This document shows positions 5,920-8,050 of a DNA stretch of 8,050 nucleotides, piece after piece. The position numbers and the translations under genes were made by a program. This DNA is from Rhodoferax sp. (GTDB taxonomy: Bacteria > Pseudomonadota > Gammaproteobacteria > Burkholderiales > Burkholderiaceae_C), in assembly GCA_020048255.1 (NCBI GenBank), contig JAIFMR010000095.1, forward strand, positions 1-8,050. Reading direction: 5' to 3'. The notes under the pieces were generated by a model that saw only the letters and a program-made list of their open reading frames with translations, was not told the DNA's origin and did not search any database. Positions within the stretch are counted from its first letter, which is position 1. Each line of letters opens with the position of its first letter.

Positions 5920-7914
5920 TCACACCAGCAAGGCGTTGACACGTTTCACATACGCCGCGGGGTCATCTGGCAGACCGCCTTCGGCCAGCAGGGCTTGGTC
6001 AAACAGAATGTGGGCCAAGTCATTGAAGTGCACCGAGGCTTCGAGCTTTTTCACCAATGGGTGCTCGGCGTTGACTTCGAGCACCGGCTTGACCTCAGGC
6101 GCGGTCTGGCCGGCTTGCTTGAGCATGCGTGCCAATTGGGTGCTCATGCCATGGTCTTGCACCACCAGGCAAGCCGGGCTGTCGACCAAACGTGTGGTGA
6201 CCCGCACGTCTTCGGCCTTGTCTTTCAAGGCTTCCTTGAGCTTGGCCAGCAAGGGCTTGAAAGTTTCGGCAGCTTCTTCGGCGGCTTTTTTCTCGGTCTC
6301 GTCTTGCAGCTTGCCCAGGTCGACCTGGCCTTTGGCGACGCTTTGCAGCGGTGTGCCATCAAACTCGTGCACGTAGTTCAGCGCCCACTCGTCGACACGG
6401 TCGGTCATCAACAGCACTTCGATGCCCTTTTTCTTGAACACTTCGAGTTGTGGGCTGTTTTTGGCAGAAGCCATGGTGTCGGCGGTGATGTAGTAGATGG
6501 CTTCCTGGCCCTCTTTCATGCGCGCCTTGTAGTCGGCAAACCCGACGCTGACAGTGTCGGTGGTGCTGGAGGCAAAACGCAGCAGCTTGGCGATGCGGTC
6601 CTTGTTGGCATAGTCTTCGCCCAGGCCTTCTTTGAGTACAGCGCCAAACTCGTTGTAGAACTTGGTGAATTTGCCGACGTTTTTCTCCGCTTCGGCCTTT
6701 TCTTCGGCGGTCTGGACGTCGGTGACGCCATCTGCTGAGGGCTCAGGCAACTTGTCATTTTTGGCCAGGTCTTCCAGCATGCCCAGCACGCGTTTGGTAC
6801 AGCCTTCGCGAATGGCTTTCACGTCGCGGCTCTCTTGCAGCAGCTCGCGGCTCACGTTCAGTGGCAGGTCGGACGAGTCCACCACACCCTTGACAAAACG
6901 CAGGTAGGTGGGCAACAGGGCTTCAGCATCGTCCATGATGAACACACGTTTGACATACAGCTTGACGCCGGCTGACTTCTCGCGGTTGTACAGGTCCATG
7001 GGCGCTTTGCCGGGGATGTACAGCAGCTGGGTGTATTCGGTGCTGCCTTCGACGCGGTTGTGGGTGTGGGCCAGCGGCGCTTCAAAGTCGTGGCTGATTT
7101 GTTTGTAGAACTCGTTGTACTGTTCTTCCGTGATGTCCTTTTTGGCGCGCGCCCAGATGGCGTTGGCCTTGTTGACAGTTTCCCACTCACCGGTCTTGAC
7201 CATGCTACCGGGCTGACGGCCGCCTTTTTCATCATTCGGGTCGATCAGCTCGCCGTCTTTCCACTCTTCTTTTTCCATCAGGATGGGCAAGCTGATGTGG
7301 TCAGAGTATTTGTTGATGATGCTCTTGATCTTCCAGGCGGAGGCGTAGTCCATGGCGTCGTCGCGCAGGTGCAAGATGACGCTGGTGCCACGCTCGGCAC
7401 GTTCCATGGTTTCCACTTCAAAGTTACCGGCACCGCCGCTGACCCAACGCACACCCTCAGCCGCGCTCAAGCCAGCGCGGCGGGTTTCGACGGTGATCTT
7501 GTCAGCCACGATAAAGCCCGAGTAAAAGCCCACGCCAAACTGGCCAATGAGCTGGCCTTGTTGCGATGCGTTGGCTTTTTGGTCGCCAGTGAGCTTGCTC
7601 ATGAAATCTTTGGTGCCGCTCTTGGCAATGGTGCCCAGGTGGTCCACCGCCTCTTGCTCACTCATGCCGATGCCGTTGTCGGTGATGGTCAGCGTTTTGG
7701 CGTCCTTGTCAAAGGTCACCTTGACCTTGAGTTCGGAGTCGGACTCGTACAGGCTGCTGTTGTTGATGGCCTCAAAGCGCAGTTTGTCGCAGGCATCTGA
7801 TGCGTTGGAGACCAGTTCGCGCAGAAAAATCTCTTTGTTGGAATACAGCGAGTGGGTCACCAGGTGCAGCAGCTGCGCGACTTCGGCCTGGAAGGAAAGG
7901 GTTTGTTTGCTCAT
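5920..7914 (-). CDS. htpG: Molecular chaperone HtpG (bacterial Hsp90)
   Basis: HtpG is a cytosolic, dimeric, ATP-dependent chaperone that remodels client proteins with the DnaK system. The 664-residue product shows the GHKL ATPase motifs in order: NASDACDKL (37-45), DNGIGM (79-84), GTIAKSGT (94-101) and [11 protein letters not shown] (124-134). Next come the middle domain, with [17 protein letters not shown] (310-326) and the SRELLQES segment (355-362) carrying the conserved arginine, and then the C-terminal dimerisation domain ([10 protein letters not shown], 501-510; MSTQLARML, 590-598). It is about 40 residues longer than the roughly 624-residue E. coli protein. Most of the excess is a charged Ala/Glu-rich insert at about 386-413. 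The start [12 protein letters not shown] is chosen because it fits the family. The frame extends 18 codons upstream to a GTG, but that extension is unlike HtpG. No clear Shine-Dalgarno site precedes the ATG. A heat-shock promoter lies upstream and an intrinsic terminator downstream. Confidence 0.98.
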   Translation of the reverse strand: MSKQTLSFQAEVAQLLHLVTHSLYSNKEIFLRELVSNASDACDKLRFEAINNSSLYESDSELKVKVTFDKDAKTLTITDNGIGMSEQEAVDHLGTIAKSGTKDFMSKLTGDQKANASQQGQLIGQFGVGFYSGFIVADKITVETRRAGLSAAEGVRWVSGGAGNFEVETMERAERGTSVILHLRDDAMDYASAWKIKSIINKYSDHISLPILMEKEEWKDGELIDPNDEKGGRQPGSMVKTGEWETVNKANAIWARAKKDITEEQYNEFYKQISHDFEAPLAHTHNRVEGSTEYTQLLYIPGKAPMDLYNREKSAGVKLYVKRVFIMDDAEALLPTYLRFVKGVVDSSDLPLNVSRELLQESRDVKAIREGCTKRVLGMLEDLAKNDKLPEPSADGVTDVQTAEEKAEAEKNVGKFTKFYNEFGAVLKEGLGEDYANKDRIAKLLRFASSTTDTVSVGFADYKARMKEGQEAIYYITADTMASAKNSPQLEVFKKKGIEVLLMTDRVDEWALNYVHEFDGTPLQSVAKGQVDLGKLQDETEKKAAEEAAETFKPLLAKLKEALKDKAEDVRVTTRLVDSPACLVVQDHGMSTQLARMLKQAGQTAPEVKPVLEVNAEHPLVKKLEASVHFNDLAHILFDQALLAEGGLPDDPAAYVKRVNALLV

Positions 7915-7974
7915 GGGTGGTCGTGTTTTGAAAACAATAAAAAACCAGCGGCAACAGGCGGCTGGCACTCAAGC
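7915..7974 (-). other. Untranslated leader of htpG, U-rich and without a clear ribosome site
   Basis: If transcription starts about seven bases after the -10 box, the leader is about 60 bases long. On the minus strand it has a T-rich run (GGTTTTTTATTG) followed by GTTTTCAAAAC, a small palindrome at 7925-7935, then CACGACCACCC before the ATG. No AGGAGG-like sequence is seen within 15 bases of the start. No coding sequence was recognised here. Confidence 0.5.
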
Positions 7975-7981
7975 GATGAGG

Positions 7982-8010
7982 TAGTTGGGGGTGAGCTTGG
8001 CCTTTTCAAG
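7982..8010 (-). promoter_or_regulatory. Sigma-32 (RpoH) heat-shock promoter of htpG
   Basis: On the minus strand CTTGAA (8010-8005) is followed by 14 bases and then CCCCAACTA (7990-7982). The established RpoH consensus is CTTGAA, 13-15 bases, CCCCATTTA, so the -35 box is perfect and the -10 box differs at two positions. The spacing equals that of dnaK P1 as I recall it. It lies about 70 bases upstream of the htpG ATG, which is a known sigma-32 target in E. coli. Confidence 0.8.
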
Positions 8011-8050
8011 AGCCTGATTTGTGCGCCGCCCAGTTCGCAGCGGGTGGCTG

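Noticed and set aside
5995..6738. Long plus-strand open frame (247 codons) opposite htpG
   Set aside because: It lies entirely within htpG, which has unmistakable family motifs. Its translation is low-complexity and Phe/Leu/Gly-rich, as expected from the complement of GC-biased codons.
7060..7800. Second long plus-strand open frame (246 codons) opposite htpG
   Set aside because: It is also a codon-bias shadow of htpG, with no recognisable domain and no ribosome site evident.
7915..7968. GTG start 18 codons upstream for HtpG
   Set aside because: The extension is not part of any HtpG that I recognise, while [12 protein letters not shown] matches the family start. The lack of a ribosome site leaves a little doubt.

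Overview
The window looks like a chromosomal segment of a betaproteobacterium, most likely Comamonadaceae (Rhodoferax/Polaromonas-like). This is an inference from the fairly high GC content, the close fit of HtpG to my memory of that family, the style of the terminators, and an intergenic repeat resembling those common in that family. No RNA genes, CRISPR arrays or insertion sequences were seen. Coding density is high, and no gene-free stretch exceeds about 200 bases.

Layout from left to right. (1) Positions 1-1878 (+) carry the C-terminal 625 residues of a large secreted RTX protein of the serralysin (M10) type. Its N-terminus lies outside the window. It has two blocks of calcium-binding nonapeptide repeats, separated by a Calx-beta domain and a bacterial pre-peptidase C-terminal (PPC) domain. 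(2) A 96-base convergent gap follows. (3) Positions 1975-5717 (-) hold a two-gene operon: a periplasmic substrate-binding protein of the NMT1/SsuA type (4671-5717), followed by a membrane-bound sensor with PAS, GGDEF and EAL domains (1975-4674). The stop codon of the first gene and the start codon of the second share an ATGA. (4) A 202-base spacer (5718-5919) contains a strong intrinsic terminator for the next gene, a set of overlapping inverted repeats and a short GC-rich hairpin. (5) Positions 5920-7914 (-) encode the Hsp90 chaperone HtpG. A good sigma-32 heat-shock promoter match lies at 7982-8010.

Functionally there are three units. The RTX protein is probably exported by a type I system and folds on calcium outside the cell. 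The htpG gene is a classical heat-shock unit. The most interesting unit is the binding protein plus c-di-GMP enzyme pair. No ABC permease or ATPase gene adjoins the binding protein. Its tight coupling to a transmembrane diguanylate cyclase/phosphodiesterase suggests that it serves as a ligand-sensing subunit for c-di-GMP signalling, by analogy with NspS/MbaA of Vibrio cholerae, rather than as part of a transporter.
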